Below are positions 1 to 7,630 of a DNA stretch of 64,000 bases, piece by piece. Source of the stretch: CAWFPR01 sp963817635 (lineage in GTDB: Bacteria; Acidobacteriota; Vicinamibacteria; Vicinamibacterales; 2-12-FULL-66-21). The translations under genes were made by a program, and so were the position numbers. How positions within the stretch are numbered: position 1 is the first letter of the stretch; each line of letters starts with the position of its first letter. Under the pieces are notes generated by a model, which saw only the letters and a program-made list of their open reading frames with translations, did no database searches and was not told where the DNA came from. The stretch spans positions 372,001 through 436,000 of the forward strand of contig CAWFPR010000005.1 in assembly GCA_963817635.1 (NCBI GenBank), in the 5' to 3' direction.

Positions 1-2
1 CC

Positions 3-1181
3 ACGCCCCTCACCGTCGTCCTGTTCACCGCCGGCCTTGCGGCGCCGCGCCGGGACGCGCCCATGGCGCGCGCCCCGGGCATGTGCGAACTGCCCGTGAC
101 GCACTTTCAGATGATCGGCGCAGCCGCGGGCGCCGCACGGGCGAACTTCTACGTGCTGCAGCCCTCCGACGTCGGGTTCAGCGCCGGCGGCTGGACCGAG
201 TCGATTGCCGGGACCTCGTTCCTGGGTTCCGACAATCCGCTCGAAGGCATCGAGCACCTGGCCGGGGCGACGGGAGCGGTTCGCCTGGCGCTGGACGGGA
301 GCGGCACGGAGTCCGTGGCGCGAGTCGCCCGGGAGTCGTCCGCGTACTACGTCGCCGAACTCGCCATCGAGCCGCGCGAGATCTTCGGGCGCAGCCGGAA
401 GCTGGCGGTGCGGGTGAATCGCGATGGCGTGTTTGTGCGCGCCCGTCCGGAGATTACCTTCACCCAACCTGAACCGAGCGGTGCGACCACGCGACTGGCG
501 GTCAGCGATCTGCTGCTGTCGCCGGCGGCCGCACCCGATCTGCCGCTGCGCGTGGCCGGCTTCACCGTACGTGAACCCGACGGCCAGCTGCGCATCGGCG
601 CCGTCGTCGAGCCGATCGAGCCTGATGTGACCCTGGCCTCAGCGGGCGCCGTGCTGCTCGATGGCGGCGAGATCGTCGCGCGCTGGTTCGCGACGGATGC
701 GAGCGAGCGGCCGTTGCTCGGTGCGATGGCGGCTGCGCCCGGACGCTACCGGCTTCGCGTGGCGGCGATCGATGAGTCCGGCCGGGCCGGAGTGGCGGAA
801 GAGGATGTGGAGGCGCGCCTGGTCTCGGTTGGCCCCCTGACGCTCGGTTCGCTGATGCTCGGCGTCTCACGCGGCGGTGGCGTGGTGCCGCAGCTCGAGT
901 TCGGCGGCGAACCGATCGCCATCGCGTCGTTCGACATCTACGGCGGCGAGGGGGGCCTCGCGCTGTCGGCCACGCTCGAAGTCGCTCGCAAGCCGGACGG
1001 CACGGCCCTGGTCACTCTGCCGCTTGCGCTCGCCCGGGCGGACGCCAGCCGCGTCGTCGCCACCGGCTCCGTGCCGCTCGGCGCGTTGCCGCCAGGCGAC
1101 TACGTCGTTCGCGGCGTGATCCGGCTCGAGGACGGCACCATCGGCCGCGTGAGCCGGACGCTGAGGAAAGTCGGACCTTAG
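3..1181 (+). CDS. VWFA-related domain protein, C-terminal part (5' end outside window)
   Basis: The reading frame is already open at the left edge of the window, so this is the 3' part of a longer gene. The first visible third resembles the end of the VWFA-related domain common in Acidobacteriota. It has a stretch reading NFYVLQPSD, then a segment about a partner being evaluated for TGAVRLAL, then the RxSSAYYVAEL and VRVNRDGVFVRARPE pattern that normally closes this domain. The remaining ~240 residues look like beta-rich extracytoplasmic repeats with no cysteine-based or catalytic motif. Function is unknown; such proteins are usually secreted. A low-complexity GC repeat (CTCGGCGG-like, about 1181-1225) follows the stop codon. 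Family assignment is by pattern recognition only. Confidence 0.6.
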   Translation, partial: TPLTVVLFTAGLAAPRRDAPMARAPGMCELPVTHFQMIGAAAGAARANFYVLQPSDVGFSAGGWTESIAGTSFLGSDNPLEGIEHLAGATGAVRLALDGSGTESVARVARESSAYYVAELAIEPREIFGRSRKLAVRVNRDGVFVRARPEITFTQPEPSGATTRLAVSDLLLSPAAAPDLPLRVAGFTVREPDGQLRIGAVVEPIEPDVTLASAGAVLLDGGEIVARWFATDASERPLLGAMAAAPGRYRLRVAAIDESGRAGVAEEDVEARLVSVGPLTLGSLMLGVSRGGGVVPQLEFGGEPIAIASFDIYGGEGGLALSATLEVARKPDGTALVTLPLALARADASRVVATGSVPLGALPPGDYVVRGVIRLEDGTIGRVSRTLRKVGP

Positions 1182-1273
1182 CTCGGCGGTCGGCGCTCGG
1201 CGGGCGGCGGGCGGGGCTCGGGGTTCGGCGTGCGCCCCATTGACCTTCCGGCCACATCCGTCCGTCCCTTCCC

Positions 1274-1501
1274 TTACCTGCGTCCTGGATTGTGGGTCCG
1301 ATCGGTGGCCCACGCCTCCTGCACCCGCCGCATTTCGTCGATCGACGCGTGCTTGTGGACGCCCGGCGGATACCGGCGGGTTGACGTTCGAACACCGAGA
1401 TCCCAGAGCGCCGCCATCGTGCGGAAGAGCCCCGGATCTCCCGGCTGGCGCCAGACCGGCTGGCTCATCTCCTCCACGCTCCGGAATCTGCGGACCGGCA
1501 T
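1274..1501 (-). CDS. Small hypothetical protein paired with nucleotidyltransferase
   Basis: This 75-residue protein starts with ATG directly after the TAG stop of the upstream nucleotidyltransferase gene, with zero spacing, so the two are almost certainly co-translated. The sequence is rich in Arg, Trp and Met and includes the stretch PVWRQPGDPGLFRTMAALWD and a His/Lys segment (YPPGVHKHASIDEMRRVQ). I recognise no named family. The tight coupling to a minimal nucleotidyltransferase suggests a two-gene toxin-antitoxin or HEPN/MNT-like module, but no HEPN motif (RxxxxH) is obvious. A low-complexity GC repeat lies just downstream. Confidence 0.6.
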   Translation of the reverse strand: MPVRRFRSVEEMSQPVWRQPGDPGLFRTMAALWDLGVRTSTRRYPPGVHKHASIDEMRRVQEAWATDRTHNPGRR

Positions 1502-1972
1502 CTATTCGTCCTCGAGGCGGAAACGGATCCGCAGCAATTCGGCGTCGGCGCGGTCCTTCAACCGGACGGTGTCCCTCTTCATCCGGTACAACGTCCGCGG
1601 CGTGGCGACCGTGACGATGATGCCCGCAAACGGCAGTCGCTCGGTCTCCACATCCGCGAAGGCGAACGCTTCCCCCAGCCGGGTGACGATGTCGAGGTGA
1701 AATGCGCCTTCCGGGGGCACGTACTGGATTGCAGGGTACGCGCCGAGCAGATCGGCCGCTGTGATCTGCTCAATCTCCGGGTCGGAGAAGACGCTCGTCA
1801 ATGCCGTTCGGAGACGTGCGATGTTGTCCGCGTCGGGCGCAACGAATATGTCGAGATCCTCGGTGAAGCGCGCGAGCCCGTGCAGGTTCAGCGCCACGGC
1901 GCCGAAGATCGCGTACCGCACGCCGGACTCCTCCAGCGCGCGCAGCACGGCCTGGAGCCGCTCGAAATCCAC
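1502..1972 (-). CDS. Minimal nucleotidyltransferase (AbiEii/DUF6036-like)
   Basis: A 156-residue protein with the minimal nucleotidyltransferase fold. Residues ~20-45 give the FGAVALNLHG helix-turn motif followed by RFTEDLDIF, whose D-L-D pair is the expected metal-binding motif. A later acidic/hydrophobic strand (HLDIVTRLG, ~residues 90-100) fits the third catalytic position. The C-terminal KRDTVRLKDRADAELL segment is typical of AbiEii-like and DUF6036 proteins, which transfer nucleotides to RNA or protein targets and often act as toxins. The gene heads a two-gene unit with the abutting 75-aa protein. Its start lies just before the GGGCTCA tandem repeat that separates it from the divergent AbrB/VapC pair. 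Confidence 0.75.
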   Translation of the reverse strand: MDFERLQAVLRALEESGVRYAIFGAVALNLHGLARFTEDLDIFVAPDADNIARLRTALTSVFSDPEIEQITAADLLGAYPAIQYVPPEGAFHLDIVTRLGEAFAFADVETERLPFAGIIVTVATPRTLYRMKRDTVRLKDRADAELLRIRFRLEDE

Positions 1973-1990
1973 GAATTCAGCCTAGCACAA

Positions 1991-2136
1991 GGGCTCAGGG
2001 CTCAAGGCCCGGGGCTCAGGGCTCAGGGCTTCAAGGCTCAGGGCTCAAGGCCCAGGGCTCAGGGCTCAGGGCTCAGGGCTCAGGGCTCAGGGCTCAAGGC
2101 TCAAGGCTCAAGGCTCAGGGCTCAAGGCTCAAGGCT
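1991..2136. repeat. Heptanucleotide tandem repeat (GGGCTCA/AGGCTCA)
   Basis: About twenty imperfect copies of a 7-bp unit, GGGCTCA or AGGCTCA, run head to tail between the divergent nucleotidyltransferase and AbrB genes. The variants are single-base changes (GGGCTCA, AGGCTCA, AGGCCCA, AGGCTTCA). It does not code on either strand. Short tandem arrays with different units occur elsewhere between genes in this window, so this seems to be a habit of the genome and not locus-specific. Confidence 0.9.
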
Positions 2137-2140
2137 TCGT

Positions 2141-2171
2141 TTGCTGAATTACAGAAAATCTGCTATTCTGT
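2141..2171 (+). promoter_or_regulatory. Promoter with overlapping inverted repeat for abrB-vapC
   Basis: TTGCTG (2141-2146) and TATTCT (2164-2169) are separated by exactly 17 bp, a good sigma-70 type promoter. The -10 box ends 6 bp before the ATG at 2176 and there is no Shine-Dalgarno sequence, so the transcript is predicted to be leaderless. ACAGAA at 2151-2156 and TTCTGT at 2166-2171 form a perfect 6-bp inverted repeat with a 9-bp spacer, spanning the -10 box. This is a natural operator for autorepression by the AbrB-type antitoxin it precedes. Transcription start and repression are inferred. Confidence 0.6.
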
Positions 2172-2175
2172 CGCC

Positions 2176-2448
2176 ATGAAGACCATGGTCACCATCACGA
2201 GCCGCGGCGTGGTGACGCTGCCCGCGCGCCTGCGCGAGGCGCTCGGCCTCGAGGCGGACGACCAGCTGATCGCGGAACTCGTCCCCGAAGGCCTGCTGCT
2301 GCGCCCCGCGGTCACGCTTCCCGTCGAGATCTACACCCCGGAGCGCGAGCGTGAGTTCGATCGCGCGGAAGCGGACCTCGCCAAGGCACTGCGAACGCCG
2401 GCGCCTTCGAAGAAGTCGAAGAAACCGCCGCGGCGCAGGTCCCGCTGA
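2176..2448 (+). CDS. AbrB/MazE-type antitoxin
   Basis: A 90-residue protein whose first ~45 residues match the AbrB/SpoVT swapped-hairpin DNA-binding domain (VTITSRGVVTLPARLREALG, then a DDQLIAEL strand). The C-terminal half is charged and ends in a Lys/Arg-rich tail, typical of the toxin-binding, unstructured part of VapB/MazE antitoxins. It is followed 14 bp later by a PIN-domain gene, forming a VapBC-like toxin-antitoxin pair. The start ATG has no ribosome binding site but lies just downstream of a convincing -10 box, suggesting leaderless translation. The inverted repeat across the promoter is a candidate autoregulatory operator. Confidence 0.88.
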   Translation: MKTMVTITSRGVVTLPARLREALGLEADDQLIAELVPEGLLLRPAVTLPVEIYTPEREREFDRAEADLAKALRTPAPSKKSKKPPRRRSR

Positions 2449-2462
2449 CGAGCGCGCCACGG

Positions 2463-2885
2463 ATGCGCATCTTCCTCGACGCGAACATCCTTTTTTCCGC
2501 CGCGAAGACCGACGGTGCCATTCGCGAGGTGTGCGGTCGCCTGCTCGACGGCGGGCACGAGTGTTGGGTAGACGACTTTGTCGTTGCCGAAGCGCGGCGC
2601 AATCTCGCGCGCAAGGGGGAAGACGCTGCGGTCGAACTGGATGCGCTCGTCGGACGGCTGCATCGGGCGGCCGCACAATCGCCGGCGCGGGAGAGCGAAC
2701 ACGCGGCCTGGCTGCCGGACAAGGACCGGCCGGTCCTCGCCGCGGCCATCCGGTTGCGCTGCGACGCGCTCGTCACCGGCGATCGCACGCACTTCGGAGC
2801 GGGGTGCGGCAGGACCTTCGGCGGCGTCACGATCCATTCACCGCGATCGATCGCCGAAACAACGCGGTCAATGCGGCGACCCTGA
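2463..2885 (+). CDS. PIN-domain ribonuclease toxin (VapC-like)
   Basis: A 140-residue PIN-domain protein. Four acidic residues expected for metal-dependent RNA cleavage are visible: Asp6 in FLDANIL, Glu43 in VVAEARRNL, Asp88 in KDRPVLAAA and Asp107 in VTGDRTHF. The spacing and the DANILFSA start are typical of the VapC family. Such toxins usually cut tRNA or rRNA and are neutralised by the cognate antitoxin, here the AbrB-type protein encoded 14 bp upstream. The last ~25 residues extend past the core domain. Specific RNA target unknown. Confidence 0.88.
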   Translation: MRIFLDANILFSAAKTDGAIREVCGRLLDGGHECWVDDFVVAEARRNLARKGEDAAVELDALVGRLHRAAAQSPARESEHAAWLPDKDRPVLAAAIRLRCDALVTGDRTHFGAGCGRTFGGVTIHSPRSIAETTRSMRRP

Positions 2886-2894
2886 AGGGTCGCC

Positions 2895-4317
2895 CTACGT
2901 ACCGAAACAGTACAACGTGCTGTTCGTGCGGATGTAGATCTTCCCGTCCACGAGCGCCGGCGTCGCGTAGATGTTGTCCTGGAGATCGTTCACCGCAATC
3001 GCCTCGAGGCTGCCGCCCGGCGGCAGGACGATCACCTTCCCCTTTTCGGTCGAGATGAAGATCTTCCCGTCAGCCGCCACCGGCGAGGCGTAGTAGCGGT
3101 CGCTCGGCACCTTCAGCCGTCCCTGCTGGATCAGTTCGCCGCTCTCCGGGTTCAGCATCGTGACGATGCCGCCGGCGTCGTTGACCATGTAGAGGACGCC
3201 TTCATAGAGCAGCGGCGAGGGGAGCTGCGGAATCCCCCGCTGGAAGCGCCACTTGACGGACTTCGCGGTCATGTCGCCGGAGCCGCCCAGCTTGATCGCG
3301 AGCATGCCGTTCTCGGAGTCCATGGCGGCCTTGTAGTAGTCCCACTCGTCCACGGACATCATCTTGTCGTTGTCGAGATCGGCAAAGCCGAGCGCGCGGT
3401 CCGCGTGGCCGGCGGGAATCTCCTCCTTCGTGAGCTTGCCGTCCTTGTTCGACGTCGCTCGACGCAAACGCCTCCTTCGACGTCGCCACCGGCACTTTCG
3501 AGCCGGGCTGGTTCTCCGGCGATCCGAAGCCGTTGATGTAGAGCGTGTCGCCGCTGATGACCGGCGTGGACTTCATCTCGAACGACAGCCCGCCGACCCA
3601 CCAGAGCCGCTTGCCGTCGCGCGGATCGTAGGCCGACAGCAGGAACGAGCCGGGCACGACGATCTGCGTGCGGCCGCCGGGCGGCGTGTAGAGCACGGGC
3701 GTCGAGTGGCCGCTCCGCGCTTCGGTACGCGGCGTCCGCCACCGCTCCTTGCCGGTCTTCCGATCGAAGGCCGCGATGAACGACCCGATGCTCTGGTCGC
3801 AGCTCAGCACCACCTCGTCGTTGACGATGATCGGCGAGGCGCCCATGCCGTAGATGTTGTTGAACGGGCCGAGCGGCGTGCGCCACTGTTCCTTCCCGTT
3901 CGTGTCGTAGGCGAGCAGGCCGTAGTCGGGGAAGAACACGAAGATCTGCGTGGCGTCGGCCGCCGCGGACGGCGACGCCGGGTTGTTCCGGTTGTCGATC
4001 TTCTCGCTGCGTTCGCGCGGCGCCTCGCGCTCCCATACGACCTTGCCGGTCGTCCGATCCACCGCGAAGGTCAGCAGCTTGTCGTCGCGCGAGCCGGTCA
4101 GGTAGATCCGGTTGCCGAAGACGATCGGCGACGAGTAGCCCTTCGGCAGCTCCGTCTTCCAGACGACGTTCAGGTCGGGGCCGAACTCGGTGGGCAGGCC
4201 AGTCGTCGTGCCGACGCCGGAGCCGTTCGGGCCGCGGAAGCGGGCCCATTCGCCAGGATCGGCGGCAAGCGGGGCGACGAGGGCCAGGAGGAGCGCGATC
4301 GCAGTCAGCATGGCCAT
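2895..4317 (-). CDS. PQQ-like beta-propeller protein with inserted EF-hands (frameshifted)
   Basis: The product is a secreted quinoprotein-like beta-propeller. A signal peptide (LTAIALLLALVAPLAA) is followed by WARFRGPNGSG and repeated blades such as VDRTTGKVVWERE and YDPRDGKRLWWV. An EF-hand pair sits between blades. The frame breaks near 3450. Removing one base joins DV to NKDGKLTKEE, giving a perfect 12-residue EF-hand loop; a second loop (DLDNDKMMSVDE) follows intact. This argues that the break is a one-base indel and that the real protein runs from the ATG at 4317 (GGAG ribosome site 7 bases upstream) to the stop at 2895, ending in NSTLYCFGT. Probable role: calcium-binding extracytoplasmic scaffold or dehydrogenase-like protein; substrate unknown. 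Confidence 0.85.
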
Positions 4318-4401
4318 AGTTCTACTCCATCGGCGGACCCGAGTGGCGAGGTTTTGCGACGACAGGGGCAGGTGAGGCGTCGCGGAGCCGCTTCCAGCGC
4401 C

Positions 4402-4938
4402 TTACTCCGCGGTCTTCCGCGTTCCCTTCAGCGCCGCGGAAATCGTCGCGAGCGGCAGCACGAGCGCGAGGGGATCGTCCAGGAGCCTGAGGGCACCGAA
4501 GCGTTCGTACCACCGCGCGGCGGCCTCGTCCTTCGCGTCGATGGCCAACGCCACGCCGCCCACTGCTTTCGCGACGGCGACCGCCCGTTGACCTGCAGCC
4601 ATGAGCAGCTCTCCGCCGAGGCCCCGGCCCTGTTCGCTGAGGGAAACAGCCAGCCGGCCGAGCCGGAACACAGGTACCTCGTATCGCCCAAGCCCGCGCT
4701 TCGCCGCCTCGGGCACGTCAGCAAAATCGATGGCACCCGGTGCGATGGTGTAGTAGCCGAAAATCGTGGTGGGCGAGGTCAGGGCAACCGCGACGAACGT
4801 CTTGGCGCCGCCGCTCTCGTGATTCTGACGGGCGTATCGGTGGAGGTAGTCGTTGAGCGCCGGCACACCGCAGTCGAATCCCGCCCGGTCGTGGCGCCGC
4901 GCGAGCGCTTCTTCCCGCCAGCGAGTCGCGCGGTTCAC
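4402..4938 (-). CDS. GNAT acetyltransferase toxin (TacT-like)
   Basis: A 178-residue GNAT-fold protein. The acetyl-CoA-binding turn is visible as LSEQGRGLGGELL (Q/RxxGxG, ~residues 101-113), preceded by the RLGRLAV strand and followed by AAARWYERFGA. The start region, including FDCGVPALNDYL, is characteristic of TacT/AtaT toxins. These acetylate the aminoacyl group on charged tRNAs and stop translation. Its ATG overlaps the stop of the upstream DUF1778 antitoxin by 4 bp (ATGA), the standard order for this module. Target tRNA cannot be read from sequence. Confidence 0.92.
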   Translation of the reverse strand: MNRATRWREEALARRHDRAGFDCGVPALNDYLHRYARQNHESGGAKTFVAVALTSPTTIFGYYTIAPGAIDFADVPEAAKRGLGRYEVPVFRLGRLAVSLSEQGRGLGGELLMAAGQRAVAVAKAVGGVALAIDAKDEAAARWYERFGALRLLDDPLALVLPLATISAALKGTRKTAE

Positions 4939-5216
4939 GCGCGGTTTCGTCGGAGCCGCTTCGCGGCCGCACGGAGGGCCGGCGTTGGCCTGGGTGGATT
5001 CTCCAGCAGGTCGAGCACGCGGGCGCCGTCACGGGCACTCAGCCTGATGCGCTCGTGGCGGGCGACGACCTCCTCGGCGACTGGAAGCGCCGTCCGCATG
5101 ACGAACGTCGTCAGATCCAGACGCTGATAGGCCGCTGCCGCCGCGAGGATGCGCTTCTCTTCACGCGAGGCGCGGAGTTCGATGCGGTCGTCTCGAGATG
5201 TAGACGCGTTCGGCAT
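4935..5216 (-). CDS. DUF1778 ribbon-helix-helix antitoxin (TacA-like)
   Basis: A 93-residue protein starting at the ATG at 5216, chosen because AGGGGAG lies 6 bases upstream and the homologous region begins there; an upstream open frame runs into unrelated DNA. RIELRASREEKRILAAAA (~residues 11-28) is the signature of the DUF1778 ribbon-helix-helix domain, followed by LDLTTFVMRTAL. The C-terminal tail (LLENPPRPTPALRAAAKRLR) is the usual toxin-wrapping segment. It forms a toxin-antitoxin operon with the overlapping GNAT toxin and probably represses it by binding its own promoter. Confidence 0.92.
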   Translation of the reverse strand: MPNASTSRDDRIELRASREEKRILAAAAAYQRLDLTTFVMRTALPVAEEVVARHERIRLSARDGARVLDLLENPPRPTPALRAAAKRLRRNRA

Positions 5217-5307
5217 GATTGGGCTCCCCTCGAGGCGACAGTATAGCGTACGGATGGCGTACGTACCTAGGTCCTCAAAACGGCTGCTCGACAGCTCCTC
5301 TCTGCGA

Positions 5308-5473
5308 CCTACCCAGCCATGTCCTCCGGCGCCTGGGGCAGCGGCTGGACGATCTTCGTGAAACTGGCCGCGCTGGAGCAGCTCACGCCCCTTGCCGCCG
5401 CGTCCCGTCACGTCGTACTTCGTCGTGCTGATCGTCTGCTCGGCGCCGCGGCTCGTTCTCGACGGTCAGCAGG
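5308..5473 (-). pseudogene. Duplicated 3' end of a topoisomerase A (parC/gyrA-like) gene
   Basis: This ~165-bp stretch is a close copy of 9465-9629, the 3' end of the topoisomerase subunit A gene on the same strand. It encodes the same final residues (TTKY-D-VTGRGGKGRELLQ, then KIVQPLPQAPEDMAG and a stop) with one extra T breaking the frame. Differences include base substitutions and small indels, one giving Asp instead of Glu in the TKYxVTG motif, so it is a diverged copy and not a simple assembly duplicate. No upstream part of the gene is present. It lies immediately upstream of the TacA/TacT pair. Confidence 0.85.
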
Positions 5474-5555
5474 CGGGTCCTGCAGTTGCGTCCGGCAGGC
5501 CTGTGCGATTTTGGACCCTGGCTCATCCTTGCGGCGTGAGTTGCTGTGCGGTTTC

Positions 5556-5579
5556 AAAAAAAAAAAAAAAAAAAAAAAA
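5556..5579. repeat. A24 homopolymer
   Basis: Twenty-four consecutive A residues in a very GC-rich genome, 2 bp beyond the stop of the HigA gene. On the minus strand this is a T tract right after higA and could serve as the U-run of a terminator, though no stable hairpin precedes it. It could also be an assembly artefact of uncertain length. Confidence 0.9.
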
Positions 5580-5581
5580 CT

Positions 5582-5881
5582 TTACGCCGTCTTTCGAAGG
5601 GGCCGAACCTTCGGCCTCTGACCTCGGGCCTTCATGGCGTGCCACAGGTCCCACTTTGCCTGCAGCGTCAGCCAGATCTGCGCATCCCAGCCTGTCAACG
5701 CCTCGAGCAGGAGGGCGGTTTCGGCGCTGACCGCCCGGCGCGCTCTCACGATGGCGTTCAGCCGCTGAAAAGGGATGTTCATGCGGGTGGCAGCCTCGAC
5801 TTGAGACACTCCAAGCGGTTCGAGAAACTCCTTCAAGAGCATTTCGCCAGGATGCGTCGGCGGCCGGCGGGTGGGAAGCAT
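5582..5881 (-). CDS. higA: HigA-type antitoxin
   Basis: A 99-residue XRE-family protein with the HigA signature: an N-terminal THPGEMLLKEFLEPLGVS lead, then a helix-turn-helix (VEAATRMNIPFQRLNAIVR, ~residues 27-46), then SAETALLLEALTG and a C-terminal helix W-x-L-Q-A-K-W-D-L. It is encoded 9 bp after the RelE-family toxin gene, the toxin-first order characteristic of higBA. HigA neutralises HigB and represses the operon promoter. A T24 tract follows its stop codon. Confidence 0.93.
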   Translation of the reverse strand: MLPTRRPPTHPGEMLLKEFLEPLGVSQVEAATRMNIPFQRLNAIVRARRAVSAETALLLEALTGWDAQIWLTLQAKWDLWHAMKARGQRPKVRPLRKTA

Positions 5882-5890
5882 CGACCTTCC

Positions 5891-6181
5891 TCAGTGATAA
5901 TCGGCGCAGCGCACGTCGAATGCGTCTGCGCCTTCGAAGCGGAACACAACTGGGTACTGGTCGTTCACGCGCACCGCGTGGAAGCCGCGGAGGTGACCCG
6001 CAAGCGCGTGCAACCGGTTCCCGGGCGGCACCTTCAGGTCGTCGAGCCGGGTCACGGCGTCGATCTGATCCAGTTTGCGACGCACGATCGGCCAGAGCTC
6101 GCGGGGGATTCGCCGGGCCGCCCTGCTGTTGACGCCGTTCCAGATGTCGCGCGTGGCGTTGTCGGCGAGCGTCCGGATCAC
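5891..6181 (-). CDS. higB: HigB/RelE-family mRNA interferase toxin
   Basis: A 96-residue RelE-fold protein starting with GTG. Hallmarks of the plasmid-maintenance killer (HigB) family are visible: KLDQIDAVTRLDDLKVPPGN, the LHALAGHLRGFHAVRVN strand pair and the DQYPVVFRF strand near the end. HigB toxins cleave mRNA on the ribosome. The gene leads a two-gene operon with higA. No strong ribosome binding site precedes the GTG; an in-frame alternative is not apparent, and the family typically begins MI-R. Sequence length is normal for the family, so it is presumably intact. Confidence 0.92.
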   Translation of the reverse strand: MIRTLADNATRDIWNGVNSRAARRIPRELWPIVRRKLDQIDAVTRLDDLKVPPGNRLHALAGHLRGFHAVRVNDQYPVVFRFEGADAFDVRCADYH

Positions 6182-6248
6182 TCAATAGCATCATAGCACG
6201 GCTAGCGTGCTACGTCGGTCCGCGTGGTGGCCCGTCGGCAGGACTCTC

Positions 6249-7527
6249 TCAGCCTGCGGGCGCATGCCTCGCAAGCAACCGGGCGTTGGTTCCACAAATG
6301 GCCCGAACGTCATCTGATACACGCGCGTCCTCGCTTCCCCGGACCCAGAACTGATGCGCGGCGTCCCGCGCGTCATCCCAGACGTCGAGGGTGTCTGCTG
6401 TGACGTTCGGGTACTGCAAACACACGCGGCGGCACCTGGCCATCGGCTGTTGGCGCATACAGCATGGAGACCTGGTCGAAGGCTGGCGCAAGTCGCGGGA
6501 CGTCCTCTTCCGCGAAGAAGAGGATGTTGTGTGGATGCCGATCGGTATTTCCGATGAGTGCGCCAAACGCATCGAGCCAGCGAAGCCGTCGCGCATCGTC
6601 ATCGATCAAACGGCGCGCCTCTCTGAGCAACGTCGCTGCACGGGCCCAGGGATCTGCGGGGTCGTCGTGAATGGCCGCAAGACTCAACACGCCACGCCTT
6701 CCGCCTGCTCCCACACGGTCAAAACGCTCGCTCTCGAGAAACCAATGAGAAGGCGCTTCGATCACGCTGGTGCGTGCCGCCGAAATCCCTCTCGCAGCGA
6801 CAACATCGAGCGCAACTCCCTCCAGGATGAGCAGATCACACCAGCGCCGCGCAACGACGTCGGTCGCACCTCCGCGCGCGGCAAACTTGACGAGCACGTG
6901 CCGTCCGTCAACCTGCACGCCAAACTTCGGCCGCTCGCCTCCCGCCGACGGACCAGGGGGATGTCCGGCGATTGTGGCGTTGGCCAGCGCGGGGTAATCG
7001 TTGCGTGTTGCGGCGACGCCTTTCAGCGCTTGCCACCGGGCAAAAGACTCCTCGCCGGCGATGAGGTTCCCGGGCAGGTCCTCACCCCGACGTGACATCG
7101 CGATCAGGATGTGATGATCGGACCAATCGGTCAGGCGCGGCGGCAGCCGAAGATCGGCATGGGTCGAGGCAAAGTGCCGCCCGAGAAATCCCGAAGGGCG
7201 AGCGTCTGCAAGCTCAATTGGAAGGCCGTCCGAGACCCTGCCGGCAGGCATCCAGACGGACTGCCGCGCCGCCAGCGTCGTCAGCTCGCCTGCCGAGACT
7301 GCTGCGCCGGTGCCGGTGATTCGGAACAGCGGAAAGCGCGAACTGTCGAGATTGGACCACTGTTGCCGCCACGCGTACTGCGTGGCGCGGCCGCGACCAA
7401 TCCGGACGACATCCGGTCCGGCATCCCGCACCATCCGCATGAGCGTCGCGGGCGAAACGCCCAGGCGCTCCCGGAGGTCAGCCGCGCGGAGGACTCCCCG
7501 GCTCAGTTCGTCTGACACCCGCGCCAT
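6249..7527 (-). CDS. yjjJ: HipA-family kinase toxin, YjjJ-like (frameshifted)
   Basis: A HipA-like serine/threonine kinase of the YjjJ subgroup. An N-terminal winged-helix-like segment (LRERLGVSPATLMRMVRDAG) is fused to the kinase, as in YjjJ. Kinase signatures include ERPKFGVQV with VLVKFA for nucleotide binding and ALIGNTDRHPHNILF, the catalytic loop, followed by PAFDQVSMLYAP. The frame shifts near 6415. The correct C-terminus, including LDVWDDARDAAHQFW and SDDVRAICGTNARLLA, lies in the next frame and ends at 6249. The ATG at 7527 abuts a 12-bp repeat shared with the divergent HTH gene. HipA kinases phosphorylate tRNA synthetases; YjjJ's target is not fixed by sequence. Confidence 0.85.
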
Positions 7528-7630
7528 GAAATGATTATACAGGAGTAAATTGCCAGATATATACGGCTTAATGCTGACTATTGTGGTTGTTTGCGAAACG
7601 ATTATAGAAATGATTATAGAAACGATTTAT
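7528..7630. promoter_or_regulatory. Four GAAAYGATTATA iterons between divergent yjjJ and HTH genes
   Basis: The 12-bp sequence GAAAYGATTATA occurs at 7528-7539, 7595-7606 and 7607-7618, with a variant GAAACGATTTAT at 7619-7630. The first copy abuts the yjjJ start codon. The last three are in perfect tandem and run into the start codon of the small HTH gene. The region is AT-rich, unlike its surroundings. This is a likely operator array for one of the two encoded DNA-binding proteins. Confidence 0.7.

Noticed and set aside
5308..5579. A retroposed mRNA: topoisomerase 3' fragment near an A24 tract
   Set aside because: The A tract is on the opposite side of the fragment from its 3' end and in the wrong orientation for a poly(A) tail, so the association is coincidental.
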